Positions 42,410 through 53,447 are shown, counted from the first letter of the stretch. The stretch: 64,000 bases of DNA from Micrasema longulum (GCA_022494885.1 JAGVSM010000230.1:1-64000); one strand, 5' to 3'. Numbers and translations are program-made. The notes: generated by a model not told the origin, from the letters alone.

Positions 42410-44285
42410 TTTTTTATTTATTTATTTGACACTTTATATACATATACAATATATATACATATAAGGGCGGGCATATTGCCTTAAGGCAATTTCTTTCTAC
42501 ATACCCAAACCGTTCAGTTTGAGAAAATTATAAATACATGGACTTATTGAATCTTACAATTTTATACAAAAATTAAAAATAAAGATTAACAAAATAAAAA
42601 TACTAAAAAAAATCAAATAACACTATACTATGAAGAGAGGAGAGGGGATGGGAAGGAAAGAAGAAGGATAAAGGAACAATTTAAATATTTAGATAGTGAC
42701 ATTTCAATCTTGATTTAAATGTAAATAAAGAAGGGGCGTCTCTAACATTAGTGGTTAGATTATTCCACAATCGAGCGGCTACTACTGTGAAAGAGGAGGC
42801 AAGAAAATTAGAGCGATGACAGGGTATTAAAAGGGTTCTCTCGTTACTAGAACGAAGAGATAGTCCGTGTTGTGAAAGAGGTTGGATGAGCTCTCTCAGA
42901 TAAACAGGCGAAGTGGGATTATTTAAAATATTGTGAAGAAGTGATAGAATGTGAATATTTCTTCTATGCCTGATGCTGAGCCAGTGTAGTTGCGTGCAGT
43001 ACTCGGTTATGTGGTCAAATTTGCAAAGATCAAAGATATAACGAATACAAATATTGTGCAATCGTTCTAATTTATCAAGTAATTCACAGTTAGCATCTGG
43101 ATAACATACGAGTACATCCGCATAGTCGAGGAGTGGAAGAAGTAAGCTCTGGACTAATGTTTGCTTAACATTAATTGGCGAGAAATTCTGTAATCTTTTA
43201 AGTGAGTGCAAACTGCTATAAAGTTTACAACTAACTTTGTTAACCTGATCGTGCCACCCTAAATGCTTATGAATGATAATACCTAAGGTTTTGACTGAAG
43301 TCACGAATGGGATTTCTGTGCCATCTATTTAGAAAAGAGGAAGTGTGGAAAAATTCACTTTTGAATGCGTGTGCGTGTCTGGGGTCTCACCTTCCAGTCT
43401 CATCTGGGTAAAATTTATGATATTCAGGTGAGACTGTTGAGGGGGATCGTACCGGATAGCATAATCCGTGAGGCGAAACATATGGGCGAAAGTGTATATT
43501 TTAAATTCTGTAATGTCCTGCCGGTAAAACAACTTTGTGACTACAAATTGATTGTAAATCACTTTGTTGATCGGGAATATAAAAAAAGAGTTTCCCACAC
43601 TCACAACACTAGATTAAAAACTAAGGGCTCCCTGTCTGTTCCCCGAATTACAAATTACTTCGGAGAGCGAACATTAAATTGCGTTGTTCCAAGATTGTTC
43701 AATGATCTCCCACAAACCATCATCAACATGAAAAATCTTCAAATGAAAAAAAAAGAACTGAAGAAATATCTTCTTGATACTTTATAGTGCCTGTTTATAA
43801 ATAAATCTGTAAAATACAAAAAAAAAAAATGTAATTTAAACCTGTCATAAAAATTAAAAAAATTAAAAAAATGTTTCCCACCGAAAAGTCTTTAGACTTA
43901 GTGGGTAAAAAATTCTTTTATGTATTTTTAAATTATAAAATAAACGCTGCTCTGAAGCATTGAAACTGAATACATTTGTTTGCTACCAACAAGTACAATT
44001 TGGGTTTTTGTTGGATTTATGAGAAGTCCATGTTTTTTTGTCCAAGAAGAGATATGCTCGAGTGCAAGTGACATTACTCTATGTGTTTCAACAACGTCGA
44101 CGGGTTCGAAATGAATATACAATTGCAAAGCATCGGCATATAAATGGTACAAACAGGGGAGGTTTTTGTTATTGGATTGATAAAAAGGGAAAATAAAAGT
44201 GGAGAAAGTGCCCCCCCTTGTGGCACACCGGCGGTAAGATCAATCCAATCTGAAAAGACATCAATGCATTGACGACGGCCACATC
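42410..44285 (-). mobile_element. LINE (CR1/L2 group) with RT domain, split by a second LINE
   Basis: Minus strand from 44280: DWIDLTAGVPQGGALSPLLF, SLFINPI, 'LYADALQLYIHFEP' (RT box with ADA for ADD), HISSWTKKHGLLINPTKTQI. After the 43370-43935 insertion it resumes with VTSVKTLGIIIHKHLGWHDQ ... LLPLLDYADVLVCYPDANCE ... SFTVVAARLWNNL (42681-43304). A TATTTATTTATT tail complement lies at 42413. A frameshift occurs in the RT box region. Confidence 0.85.
43370..43935 (+). mobile_element. LINE C-terminal fragment nested in an opposite-strand LINE
   Basis: Plus frame: QVRLLRGIVPDSIIREAKHM, VYFKFCNVLPVKQLCDYKLI, THNTRLKTKGSLSVPRITNY, FGERTLNCVVPRLFNDLPQT, stop at 43787. This is '...NTR....L..PR..T..G.R......P...N.LP' of Jockey-type RTs. 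A-rich 3' region. Confidence 0.8.
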
Positions 44286-44287
44286 TT

Positions 44288-44378
44288 TTTTTATATTCCT
44301 GTCCGCACCAGATAGTGCATAAGGCACTGCATTGGTACACTAAATACAGTTTACCGATCATCTGTTACATGAAGGTGA
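44288..44378 (-). repeat. SINE family 2, body fragment
   Basis: Minus strand: TTCATGTAACAGATGATCGG, TACCAATGCAGTGCCTTATG, CACTATCTGGTGCGGAC. Confidence 0.6.
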
Positions 44379-44379
44379 T

Positions 44380-45165
44380 ATTTATTTTATTTTATTTTAT
44401 TCAGAAAACATACAGTCATACAAAATAAGTATTGAAAACAACAATTTTTTAACATAAAAAGACCAATTAAGTATTCATAAATTAAAAAGATATAAACATT
44501 AAATGTGACAAAAAAGTAAAAAATAAATAAGAATTTTAAGTGAGAAAAGAATAATTGTTGACATTTGCGTTTTCCATGGAGGTAATAAATTAAAATAAAT
44601 AAAAATACCGAATGTACACTCCGAGCCATCCACGCACACACATGAACGCACATATAAAACATACACAAACATATACATTACATGCGGCACATATACATAG
44701 CATAAACCACTCAAGATGCACATTCAGCAACTATCCCAAATAATCGACCCCATGAAGAAATTTTCTGTACAAATGCAACGTGCAGTTAAAAATGTCTACA
44801 TCAATACTGAGTCCGTTATAATTTCTACAGGTACGTCTAATGAATGAATTCGAGGTATAATTGTTTTTACAAGTTGGTACATAAAAAGGGAATTTAATCT
44901 AGTATAGCGAAGAGGACAACGGAAACCAATATTTTGTAAAAGATACGGCGAATCAACTATATTATTGAGAATTTTGAAAAGAAAAATTAAATCATATGTA
45001 AGGCGCCTTTTTTGTAGTGATTCTATATTAAAATTGATCAAAGATGCGCCGTAATCATTTTCAATGTTGCCAAAACGATATTCCAGGCTCCTTATAAATT
45101 TCTTTTGGATGTTTTCAATTTGATTTATATATACATTATATTGAGGGGACCATACTAATGATCAG
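44380..45165 (-). mobile_element. LINE (Jockey/CR1 group) C-terminal fragment
   Basis: Minus strand: 'IYINQIENIQKKFIRSLEYR'-like start, MINFNIESLQKRRLTYDLIF, LFKILNNIVDSPYLLQNIGF, RCPLRYTRLNSLFMYQ. An AAATAAAATAAA tail complement is at 44380-44400. Confidence 0.8.
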
Positions 45166-45169
45166 CTTT

Positions 45170-45864
45170 ACGCTTTAGGTGCCAGACTAAGGACATGTAA
45201 TAAAGAAGCAATGAGGAATTCCACTGTTTTCTAATAAAAAAAAATTCTATTAGCGTACTATTTTACTAAGCCAATTTTTTATTTTTTTTTGTGCGTTATT
45301 TACAAAGATATGATTTTTTAAAGTTACATTTATCAAATACCGCGCCAAATGACTGTAATCAGTGTGTCACTTTTCAGTAGTGACGTCATGAAACGGTGGG
45401 CATTCTTACTTTCACTGACCTGACAAGAATCTATGGAATATTGCTTTGATTACTTCATTTAGTTGATCGTAATTTGCTCATTTCTATGTTATGGTTGTTT
45501 TTACGAACGTTTCCATTTAGAAAAACCTAGAAAGTTGACATAATCTCTGGTTGAAATGTCAAATTATACTCTTTTTTTCTATGGTCAAAACGTTCCTATG
45601 GCGGGGGCTTTAAAGCGGAAACCGGAAATACTACACGTAGATATAAGGAGTGACGTCATTGTTTCCGATTTTAAAATGAATGCTATTTTTAACACTTTTT
45701 ATTTATTTTTGCGTGCGTTTTTGAGATATTTCATCCTACTCCAAAATGTTTAAATATTCACGTGTACACGAAAACATTTTTAAAATTCAATTCCGGGTTG
45801 GGCTGGAATTCCTCATTATCACTCGAAATAATGCTACCAAAACCACACAAAATAAAGAGATGTA
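45170..45864. other. Unassigned intron stretch with two TGACGTCA palindromes
   Basis: TGACGTCA at 45381-45388 and 45651-45658; AT-rich otherwise. Resembles 11086-12264 in composition and motif content. No ORF or TIR established. Confidence 0.35.
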
Positions 45865-46114
45865 CAGGTGTTCTTTGAACCCTGTCACATCCGAAACCAC
45901 AATGATCGGTATGGGCCAGAAGACACATTAGCATATTTAAAAAAATATTTAGGACGAATAAAATATTAAAAGAAACAAATGGTTGGTAGCTTCTGCAGGG
46001 GAGAAGCGAGGGGGGCACGGCCGCGCTGTTAACTCCCCCTCCACCCTCCTCACTTCTCCTGCTCATACTGATCACCGTGGTTTCGGATGTGACAGGGTTT
46101 AGAGAACACCTGTA
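45863..46114. mobile_element. MITE with ~45-bp TIRs and TA duplication
   Basis: 45865 CAGGTGTTCTTTGAACCCTG ... 46112 CAGGGTTTAGAGAACACCTG. TIRs extend inwards through TCACATCCGAAACCAC / GTGGTTTCGGATGTGA. Flanked by TA. 248 bp, no ORF. A single related end lies at 40183. Confidence 0.85.
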
Positions 46115-46266
46115 TTTTTATGCTATTTTTATCTACACAAAGTTTAGTTAGTAAGCGAACAACTATAGAACAATGCCGTTTTATACTAAACATCTAATCG
46201 TCATTTAAAATGATTATTATTATTTACTAGTTATAGGTTATTTGGAAAATTTTCCAGCAATGTTAC

Positions 46267-46495
46267 CTTCCAGTACGATTTCTTTTTTCCCAATGCTGTC
46301 GCAATTCTTCTCGCAGACGTTGGCCATCCTCTGGCAACATTTGCCCATCCTCCACAATACTTCCGCAAGCAGCTCATCCTTTGCGCCGTCCGCGGACAAG
46401 CGCAACTCCGACTTTAAATCCTTCAACATTCCGAAGGCCTGATTCACGTCGCCGTCTGTTCCATTAGATATAAACGCATCCGAGGCAGAGAGGAT
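46267..46495 (-). CDS. RMDN3: RMDN3/PTPIP51-like gene, exon 4
   Basis: Acceptor ACATTTTTAG, donor GAAG|GTAACA; phase 0 in, phase 1 out. Reads ILSASDAFISNGTDGDVNQA, FGMLKDLKSELRLSADGAKD, ELLAEVLWRMGKCCQRMANV, CEK.... It starts the TPR-like domain; 'D(E/F)...LWR(L/M)...C..(M/K)A' is the family's first helix pair. Its duplicate is exon 4' at 21905-22127. Confidence 0.93.
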
Positions 46496-46584
46496 CTAAA
46501 AATGTATTAATTTCTGTTATTTACAGTAAGCATGTTTTTTTTGGTCGATATTTGTAGCACTAACTTTATGGATCATTGTAAAAT

Positions 46585-46700
46585 TTTTGAGAGACAAATA
46601 AAATAACTTTGTTTTATGAACCACTTTTTTGTCGACACAACTGACTAGTTCCGGCAACAACACGTTGCCCTCTTCAGGGTTATTTAATAACTAAACATAC
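46585..46700 (-). other. Hammerhead-like motif in a Penelope-type terminal sequence
   Basis: Minus strand 46682-46631: CCTGAAGAGGGCAACGTGTT, GTTGCCGGAACTAGTC. It contains an intact CTGAAGA box, a closable GGGCAAC/GTTGCC stem, GGAAC (for GAAAC) and GTC. The neighbouring 'AAATAAAATAACTTTGTTTT' is shared with the 33.3-kb inverted repeat. Confidence 0.45.
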
Positions 46701-46701
46701 A

Positions 46702-47222
46702 TCTATATATATAAAAGGCAATGTTCGTATGTGTGTCCTAAATGGACTGAATTGGACTGGACCGATTTACGTCCGGTTTTCAGTGAAATGTAGATCTTTG
46801 CCACGAACATATTTATAGCTTTTAAAAACTGCAATTTATTAAGTAGAAAAACAGTTAAATGTATTTTTCTTCGCTCACCAGGGTTGCATTCGTCGAGAAT
46901 GCACATACAAAAAAATTGGAAAGATGTTATTTTTTTCTGTATAAAAAAAAGTTCTTTAATGTTTACAAACGTTTGGTTTTTATGGATTCCAAACAGATTA
47001 TTTTCTTAAATTCCTTATAATTTTTACCCATTTATTTATTTTTACTGGATTTTTGGTAATATTAAAATAATATCAACTGACATTCAATACATTTTTGAAA
47101 ATCGCATTCCTAAATTAGGTGCACCCCTGTTGGAGAGAAGAGCAGAGTGACATTTGCAAAAAGAATTCTATATTTGAAAATTAATTATTAAAAGTTTTGG
47201 AATTTAACCATAAACAAGTACC
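46702..47222 (+). mobile_element. Non-autonomous Helitron, 3'-truncated
   Basis: Starts A|TCTATATATATAAAAGGC (5'-TC after A). It shares the body of 38190-38789 in opposite orientation up to 'AAACAAGTACCTAGG', then is cut off by the hairpin at 47227. Confidence 0.75.
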
Positions 47223-47226
47223 TAGG

Positions 47227-47424
47227 TTTAAATTTATTTCAACAGAGAGGGAAAACATTTTTGAGAAGGGAATATGGAAGTCTAGGCATTTACAGGGCTT
47301 ATGACATGTCATTGGCTGGTTGCCACTTAAGCCAGCCAATGACAGGTCGTAAGCCCGGTAAATGCCTAGACTTCCATATTTCCTTCTCAAAAATGTTTTC
47401 CCTCTCTTTTGAAATAAATTTAAA
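47227..47424. mobile_element. Foldback-family element (subfamily A) reduced to a 198-bp near-perfect hairpin
   Basis: TTTAAATTTATTTCAACAGA at the left and its reverse complement at the right, with nearly complete pairing up to the centre at about 47325 (GGCTGGTTGCCACTTAAGCC). No loop body remains. Confidence 0.9.
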
Positions 47425-47429
47425 TAAAA

Positions 47430-47809
47430 AATTACTAATTACACAACTTGCAATACAAACGCTTCGGATATACGATTGACGCACGCATTATTGCCATGTT
47501 CGTGTTTGTGATATCATAGAAAAAAATGTTCTAACCTGAAAATTTACAAGGCTACACTTACACTCTTTAGCCATAAATTTAAGACATGTATTTTTAAAAG
47601 TAAAAAATTACAACATAAACATTGCGATTCGATATAAGTATCTTCTGTCCATTTTTTGTTTACGGGCGCCTAAAATATAGGTCGTGAGCCACCAGGCGCC
47701 CGCAAACTGCCGGTTGGACACCCCTGATATAGACGGTTCGAACCTGCGGTATACTTCATTCTGTTCGGACTCAGAAACGATCAAATGCGCGAAATATAAA
47801 AAAAATTAC
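47430..47809. other. Intron remainder
   Basis: Nothing recognised; short and AT-rich. Confidence 0.3.
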
Positions 47810-48071
47810 CTCCACTTCTCTGCTTATCTTCTTGGTTCCATTCGTCGAACTGCCTCGTCTGCTCCCTTCGTTCTCAGAGTCGGTGGACATTTCGTAGAAC
47901 TCTTCGCTAGAAACATCGTAGTCCGTCCCGAGAGCCGAGTTGTATTCTGTATAGTCCGTATCGCTGGTGTACGATTTCCCGTCGATAGCGTCCTTGACCA
48001 CTCCGGAAGATTTGATAGCTTGGCGCCTGTGCGGTCGTTTAACTGCTTGTCCATTTTTCTTCCTCTGTACG
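47810..48071 (-). CDS. RMDN3: RMDN3/PTPIP51-like gene, exon 3 (acidic linker with FFAT-like motif)
   Basis: Acceptor TTTTCTTCTAG, donor GTGGAG|GTAATT; phase 2 in, phase 0 out. Begins (C)VQRKKNGQAVKRPHRRQ, a basic patch, then an acidic, Ser/Tyr-rich segment SYTSDTDYTEYNSALGTDYD followed by VSSEEFYEMSTDSENEGS. PTPIP51 contacts the ER proteins VAPA/B through an FFAT-like motif in the equivalent linker. EEFYEMSTDSE has the acidic flank, Phe/Tyr pair and following acid expected of one, but this is an inference. The donor is in phase with both exon 4 (46495) and exon 4' (22127). Confidence 0.92.
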
Positions 48072-48129
48072 CTAGAAGAAAAAAAACTTATTGGTATTAT
48101 CGCATTTTTTGTAATTATTAAACATGTTT

Positions 48130-49421
48130 ATTTATTCCAATATTTTGAGTCCGTCCAAATGTTTGTAGACAGAATAATGGATTTCCAAATTACAGCAGGG
48201 ATGGAGAACACTTTAGAGAAGGGAATATGGAAGTCTAGGCATTAACAGGGCTTTTTTATTTATTTATTTATATATTGACGGTTCAAAGAACCTTTTACAA
48301 TAAAAAGTTTTACAGAAATAATCACAGCAGTGAACAATTCATTATGTAATATACAATATGAAATATAACTATATAATTCAACTAAATATTACAACAAATT
48401 AGTAAATTGGTTGTAATATTTAATAGTAAATTTTAAATTTACTATTAAATATTACAACAATTAGTAAATTAGTAAATTTTTTAAAACTGCAAAAAAGTAA
48501 AAAAGAAACATACAAATATAAAATGACAAATAAAAGATAACAAATTGAAGTGAGAAAACCTTATGTTCTAAATATAAATATAGCAAATTAAAATTGAGAA
48601 TAATTTAACATAAACATAAAGTGACTAGTATTTAGCTAGGTTATAATGAAAAAGAAAAATAATGCTACAATAAGATTTTATAAATAATACGTTTTTTGGA
48701 TCATAAAGCTTAAATAATCATAAGATTTTATAAATAATATGTTTTTTGAATCAATGTGAAAGCTTAAATAATCTTATGACCTGTCATTGGCTGGTTCAAG
48801 TGGCCACTTTACACACTGTGTAACATTCACCATTCTGTCCAAGTTTAAACATCCACATTTCCTCAACTCTTCCATCTGTTCATACTTTTGTAAAGTAAAG
48901 GAGCTGAAACCTTTATCATGCGGGAAACCTTTATCATGCTCTCTGTGGCAATAAATTTAAATATGAGTAACTCCCTAGGGAGGAAATCCAGCCAGTCTGC
49001 AAGCATTTGGACATACTCAAACATTGTTGAATTAACTACCTGGTAAATGAAGAAGTATAAAAATTGGAAAAATTGTTTTCATGCGTTGCCTAGTAGGTGA
49101 TTTGGTTCAGCTGGATGAATCTCACCCACATGACAAAGGTTTCAGCTCCTTTACTTCACAAAAGCCAACAGATGGAAGAGTTGAGGAAATGTGGATGTTT
49201 AAACATGGGCAGAATGGTGAATGTTGCAGTGTGTAAATTGGCCACTTAAACCAGCCAATGACAGGTCATAAGCCCTGTAAATGCCAGACGTCTATATTCC
49301 CTTCTCAATAATGTTTTCCCTCTCTGTTGCAATAAATTTCAATATGAATAACTCCCTAGGGAGGAAATCCAGCCAGTCTGCAAGCATTTGGACATACTCA
49401 AACATTGTTAAATTGAAATAA
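48130..49421. mobile_element. Foldback-family element, interrupted, with 381-bp direct periodicity
   Basis: The forward piece 48135-48255 ends GCATTAACAGGGCTT. A LINE 3' fragment (48256-48768) is inserted, then TTATGACCTGTCATTGGCTG resumes. After about 48945 the sequence turns to minus orientation and CTCCCTAGGG recurs at 48971 and 49352 (381 bp apart). The right edge lies about 10 bp from the donor of RMDN exon 2. Confidence 0.75.
48256..48768 (-). mobile_element. LINE 3' fragment inserted in the foldback element
   Basis: Begins TTTTATTTATTTATTTATAT (complement of an AAAT tail) and GGTTCAAAGAACCTTTTACA. AT-rich, no domain visible. It disrupts CAGGGCTTATGACC of the host element. Confidence 0.55.
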
Positions 49422-49427
49422 ACTTAC

Positions 49428-49509
49428 CACTGAGATTGTAATTCTTTTAAATGTTCTAATTCATTCCTCATACAAGCTACTTGGTGGTCCAGATGGGCCA
49501 AATCTTGTG
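49428..49509 (-). CDS. RMDN3: RMDN3/PTPIP51-like gene, exon 2
   Basis: Acceptor TGACTTCCAG, donor CAGTG|GTAAGT; phase 1 in, phase 2 out. Encodes (G->A)QDLAHLDHQVACMRNELEHL, KELQSQ, a short amphipathic helix with heptad-like leucines. This suits the coiled-coil segment that follows the membrane anchor in RMDN2/RMDN3 proteins. Confidence 0.85.
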
Positions 49510-49704
49510 CTGGAAGTCAACATTACAATAATTAGTATTTCTAAAGAGCCGTTTACATCTGTACAATAGTAAATAGGACAGTATTGTAATAAATAAATAA
49601 ACTTGAACAAAAAGCAGTACACGAGATATAGGGGCATCAGCAAAGGCTGCCTGCCTATAAATAATTATAATAACAAAAATTTCCACAACATTCTTGGGTA
49701 AATG

Positions 49705-51557
49705 TAGGTTTGCCATACGTCCCGGTTTGACCGGGATTGTACCAGTTTCAGGTATTGGTCCCGGCGTCCCAGCCGGTTCGGTATTTTGTCCCCGTTAACG
49801 GTCAGCGACTATCCAAATTGAGTATGTTAAAAAATGGATCTAACTATTCAAACATTTTCATGAGCAACACGTCGATGTACCAAATCTAATAAAAATGCTG
49901 CAGTACATTTTGTGCCTCCCGGGAACTTTCGCACCCTTTGACGGTGTTTTTTCAATGATGAAACACATTTGGTCAGATGATCGAGGCCACATGCTGGAGT
50001 CTACCTGTTCGGACCATCCATATATACCTACCCGCAGTGGCGTGCGTTCCATAAAGGCATATAAGCAGTGCCTACCCGACTAGAATTTCATTAAAATAAT
50101 AGCAAAAAATAATGTCAAAAATATTAGTAACTATTTTTAAAATTTGAAAAACACGTCAGAGATAATTCGGTTAAGTAATATATTGTACCGATCAGCGCGC
50201 CGCTATCGGCCTGGGTCGGGAGGCACGAACTACAAATGCCTTTTTCTTCCATATGAACATAACGCGATGCGGAGACGATATGTGTATGTGTGGGTTTTAT
50301 TTCAGTTGTAATTACGCGTGTATGTGTAAGCTAGTAGGCAGTGCTTTTACGTTGGTAGGTACATTGTTTTAGAAAGAACAAACGAATACGTTACTGACAT
50401 CTAGCGTTTTTTTAGATTATTATTTAATAAAAGACAGTCATGTCAAATAAATAACCTCAAATTGGTTTCTGTTATAAAATTAGACAATCAAGAGTATTTA
50501 TGTTATGCGCTCATTTAAAAAAAAAAAGGTAATTTTTGGAACTTATTGATTTGCTAGCTAAATATGTCAGTATCTTGGAAAATCACTTGCAATTATCTAG
50601 CAGTGCATTTACGAGAATATCAAATAGAGCCCAAAATGATTTAGTTTCAAGTGTAGCAACCGTAATAAATGAAAATATAAAAATATTCAAAAGAAGGATT
50701 TCGTAGCAATATATTATATAAATTATATTAAAAATAAGAAATATATCATATAAATTTAGCATTTATTTGGATATTTGATGTAGCTTAGGTAATTTCAATA
50801 TTAACTACTTACAGCATAGTGATTCAAACTAATGTGAGTAGTGAAGGAAACTGTTTGGTAAGATTGATTAGGTACTTATATTATATAAAACATACTTTTT
50901 TTCTACTGCCTACCCTAGTTGAAAACTCTGTGCACGCGACTACCTACCCGTCCTTCCCATTTTCTAGCGCACTCCAAGCAACAATGATTCTACCTGTGAG
51001 TGCCGTCAACAACATTAAAATTGCAGTATACAAATAACATTCTCCGAGTAAAGTGTTTTTTTCTTTCATCGAGCAAGCTGTGCCAGAGTCCATTTAGACC
51101 GCCAGCTCCATACAAGCTGTGCCAGCGCCTCACGACCGCCAGCTTCACCAGGGTTCCAGAGTTAGTGGAGTTGCACAACTTTCCTTCCCCAACAATGCAG
51201 TCCACTCTAAATTTACCTCCTCCTAGGACGAGGTATTCTTCAAACCTCGTCCACTCCTCAACACTACCACCGTACGAGCACTTTTGCATTGCAAGCTAAA
51301 ATTTGGAATTTCATCAATGACTTTTACGAAAAAATTCAAAAGAATGACGAAGTTCTGAATAAGGTACACTAAAGCGAAAAATATGAATGGTATAATAAAT
51401 AGTTAAATTTTCTGTATAACGGTTTTTGTAACCTGTTTTGTTTTGTGCGCATTTGATAAAACAATTTTTGGAAAAGACATGTGCATTTTTTTTTCTCTAT
51501 TCTGTTCAATCTTTCACTTCTGTCCCGGTTTGAAACTCCATGATTATGGTAAGCCTA
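49705..51557 (+). mobile_element. hAT transposon with C-terminal dimerisation domain, split by a second hAT
   Basis: The left end TAGGTTTGCCATACGTCCCG is mirrored by ...TTACCATAATC...-type sequence ending GGTAAGCCTA. Near 49870 the plus frame reads VPNLIKMLQYILCLPGTFAP, FDGVFSMMKHIWSDDRGHML, the hAT C-terminal dimerisation domain ('(L/I)PGT.AP.ERVFS.M...W...R'). After the insertion, about 51300 reads WNFINDFYEKIQKNDEVLNK. The 8-bp flanks GGTAAATG / GGTATACT agree at 5 positions. Confidence 0.7.
50027..50950 (+). mobile_element. Nested hAT element with exact 8-bp TSD
   Basis: The element 50035-50942 starts CAGTGGCGTGCGTTCC and ends ...TGTGCACGCGACTA. CCTACCCG flanks both ends (50027-50034, 50943-50950). 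Around 50530-50705 the plus strand encodes LIDLLAKYVSILENHLQLSS, NRAQNDLVSSVATVINENIK. This resembles the DUF4371 part of ZMYM1-like hAT transposases. Confidence 0.85.
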
Positions 51558-51630
51558 GGTATACTTATGGACATTCATTTGTTCAAGATAGATTCCAATA
51601 TCCCCAATCTTAGTTCAAGACACATGTTTG

Positions 51631-52312
51631 GCAATTCTACAGCATCTGATAGCTATTTCTTCTTCTTCGTTTTTAATGGCCTTTTCACCTCTCAACTCTG
51701 GTGTTCTGTCCAGTGTCGAGTTTTTTTGTTTTTTTACATATTTACAAATATGTAAAAAAACGAGTAATTTTAATATATTCAAATTAGTAAGTTAGTATTT
51801 AATTTAATATATACATATAATAATATAACTTATTTACAGCTTAAAACCATTTATAACCGAATTTTAAATACACGTTTATTGGGTGGGGACAGGAGAGTAA
51901 GAATATGAATAGGGAACGGGGCGTTGGTATCGGAGAGGTCGGATAGGAACTCAGGATAACAATCATTAATGGGGCATCCAAAAAAACATGATTTAGATCT
52001 TCCTCCTCAAGCTGACATTCGCACATGGCAGAGTCCCGGACATGGATTCTGAACAGGTGAGAACCATTACAACAGTGTCCAATACGCATTCTGCATATGG
52101 AAGATGTCTCAAATTTGCTTAGAATCACTTTGTAAAACCAAGACTTTTCTGTTACATTAGGTTTTAACCACCCTCTCGTTACCGGGAATACCACAATGGC
52201 TAGGGATCCAAGACATAACAATTCTTTTATTGGATGCCTCTGATTAAGAAAGAAGAAATCGAACTTCCACGCAGAGTTCTTTTCGCAATTCTACAGTATC
52301 TGATAGCTATTT
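51631..52312 (-). mobile_element. I/R1-group LINE fragment with RNase H end, flanked by 28-bp duplication
   Basis: Minus strand: RIVMSWIPSHCGIPGNERVV (RNase H box) then KSWFYKVILSKFETSSICRM, RIGHCCNGSHLFRIHVRDSA, MCECQLEEEDLNHVFLDAPL, the Cys-rich tail after RNase H in I/R1 elements. GCAATTCTACAG(C/T)ATCTGA... is present at 51631-51658 and 52285-52312 with one mismatch, the likely target duplication. Confidence 0.75.
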
Positions 52313-52439
52313 AAAACACAATCAAGCTGATTTTGCTCTCCTGTAAACCTCGCAATATGCAGATTCGATAGTAGTCATAGGGACCATCGGAATAACATCT
52401 AGACTCCCATATTCCCTTATAAAATGTGTTAAAAACATT

Positions 52440-53432
52440 TTTATTTATTTGTTTTTATTTGGGAAAAAAACAACAGTTTTTACATATTTGAATACAGAAA
52501 AAAAGAATATATATAAACGAAAATGGTGAAAACAGTCAATATAAATTTTCCACAGTGGTGTAAGCTATTGATTAAGTACATTATCGGTATCAAAATAAAA
52601 GCAATTTAACAATTAAGAAATATCAATTAGAAGTTGCAAATAAAATAAAAATATATATATTTATATACAGTAATAAAAATAAAATAAATAGAAATAAGAT
52701 AAATTTAAAGAATAAGAAAAGAAAAAAGTTACATAAAAATAATTTAAAAGGTACAAAATATAATAATGAACATATGAGTACATACATACATAATTACTGA
52801 CATCGTATAATTAAGCGGCTGTACTGTCTATAAGGAATCTTCTATATTTCATATAGAAGAGATGAAAAATGTCTGCATATTATAATAATGACATGCTCTA
52901 AAGAAAAAGTAGTTTTTCCTTGAGTTAGTCCTAGGTACTGGCAAATTAAATGTAGTATGGAGTCTTGTTCTGTTGGGTACAAGGTATTCTAAAGAACTTG
53001 TAAGTAAAGGGCAGTCTACGACGTTGTTTACTAGTTTAAACAGGAATATTTGATATGCAATCACTCTTCTATACTCCAGAGTTTGAATTGAATTTGGTGA
53101 ACAGTGAAATTTATATTTTATTAAATTTATGAATTTCTTCTGTGTCCTTTCTAGGTTGTTTATATATATTTTATATTGGGGATTCCATATAATTGAAGCA
53201 TATTCTAACTGACTTCTCACATATGTGTTATATAGCAATATAAATGTTTTAATGTTTTTGAAGACATTCGCATTAAAAAACCTAGCATTTCGTATACTTG
53301 ATTAAAAATTCCATTAATGTGAATATCGAACACAAGCCTGGAATCTAAAACTATTCCTAAATCTCTGATAATGTTCTTCCTTGGATGATGTATTATTATA
53401 TGCATGATGCAGATGCAATTTTGATGTATTAT
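52440..53432 (-). mobile_element. LINE (Jockey/CR1 group) 3' part in RMDN intron 1
   Basis: IIRDLGIVLDSRLVFDIHIN, then LYNTYVRSQLEYASIIWNPQ, YINNLERTQKKFINLIKYKF, LTSSLEYLVPNRTRLHTTFN, stop near 52855, AT-rich 3' UTR and tail complement at 52440. Its 5' break lies about 15 bp from the donor of RMDN exon 1. Confidence 0.85.
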
Positions 53433-53447
53433 ATTGACAGTCATTAC

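Noticed and set aside
42681..43304. 207-codon minus frame as a host gene
   Set aside because: It is the C-terminal region of a CR1/L2-type reverse transcriptase (LLPLLDYADVLVCYPD, AARLWNNL) belonging to the LINE around it.
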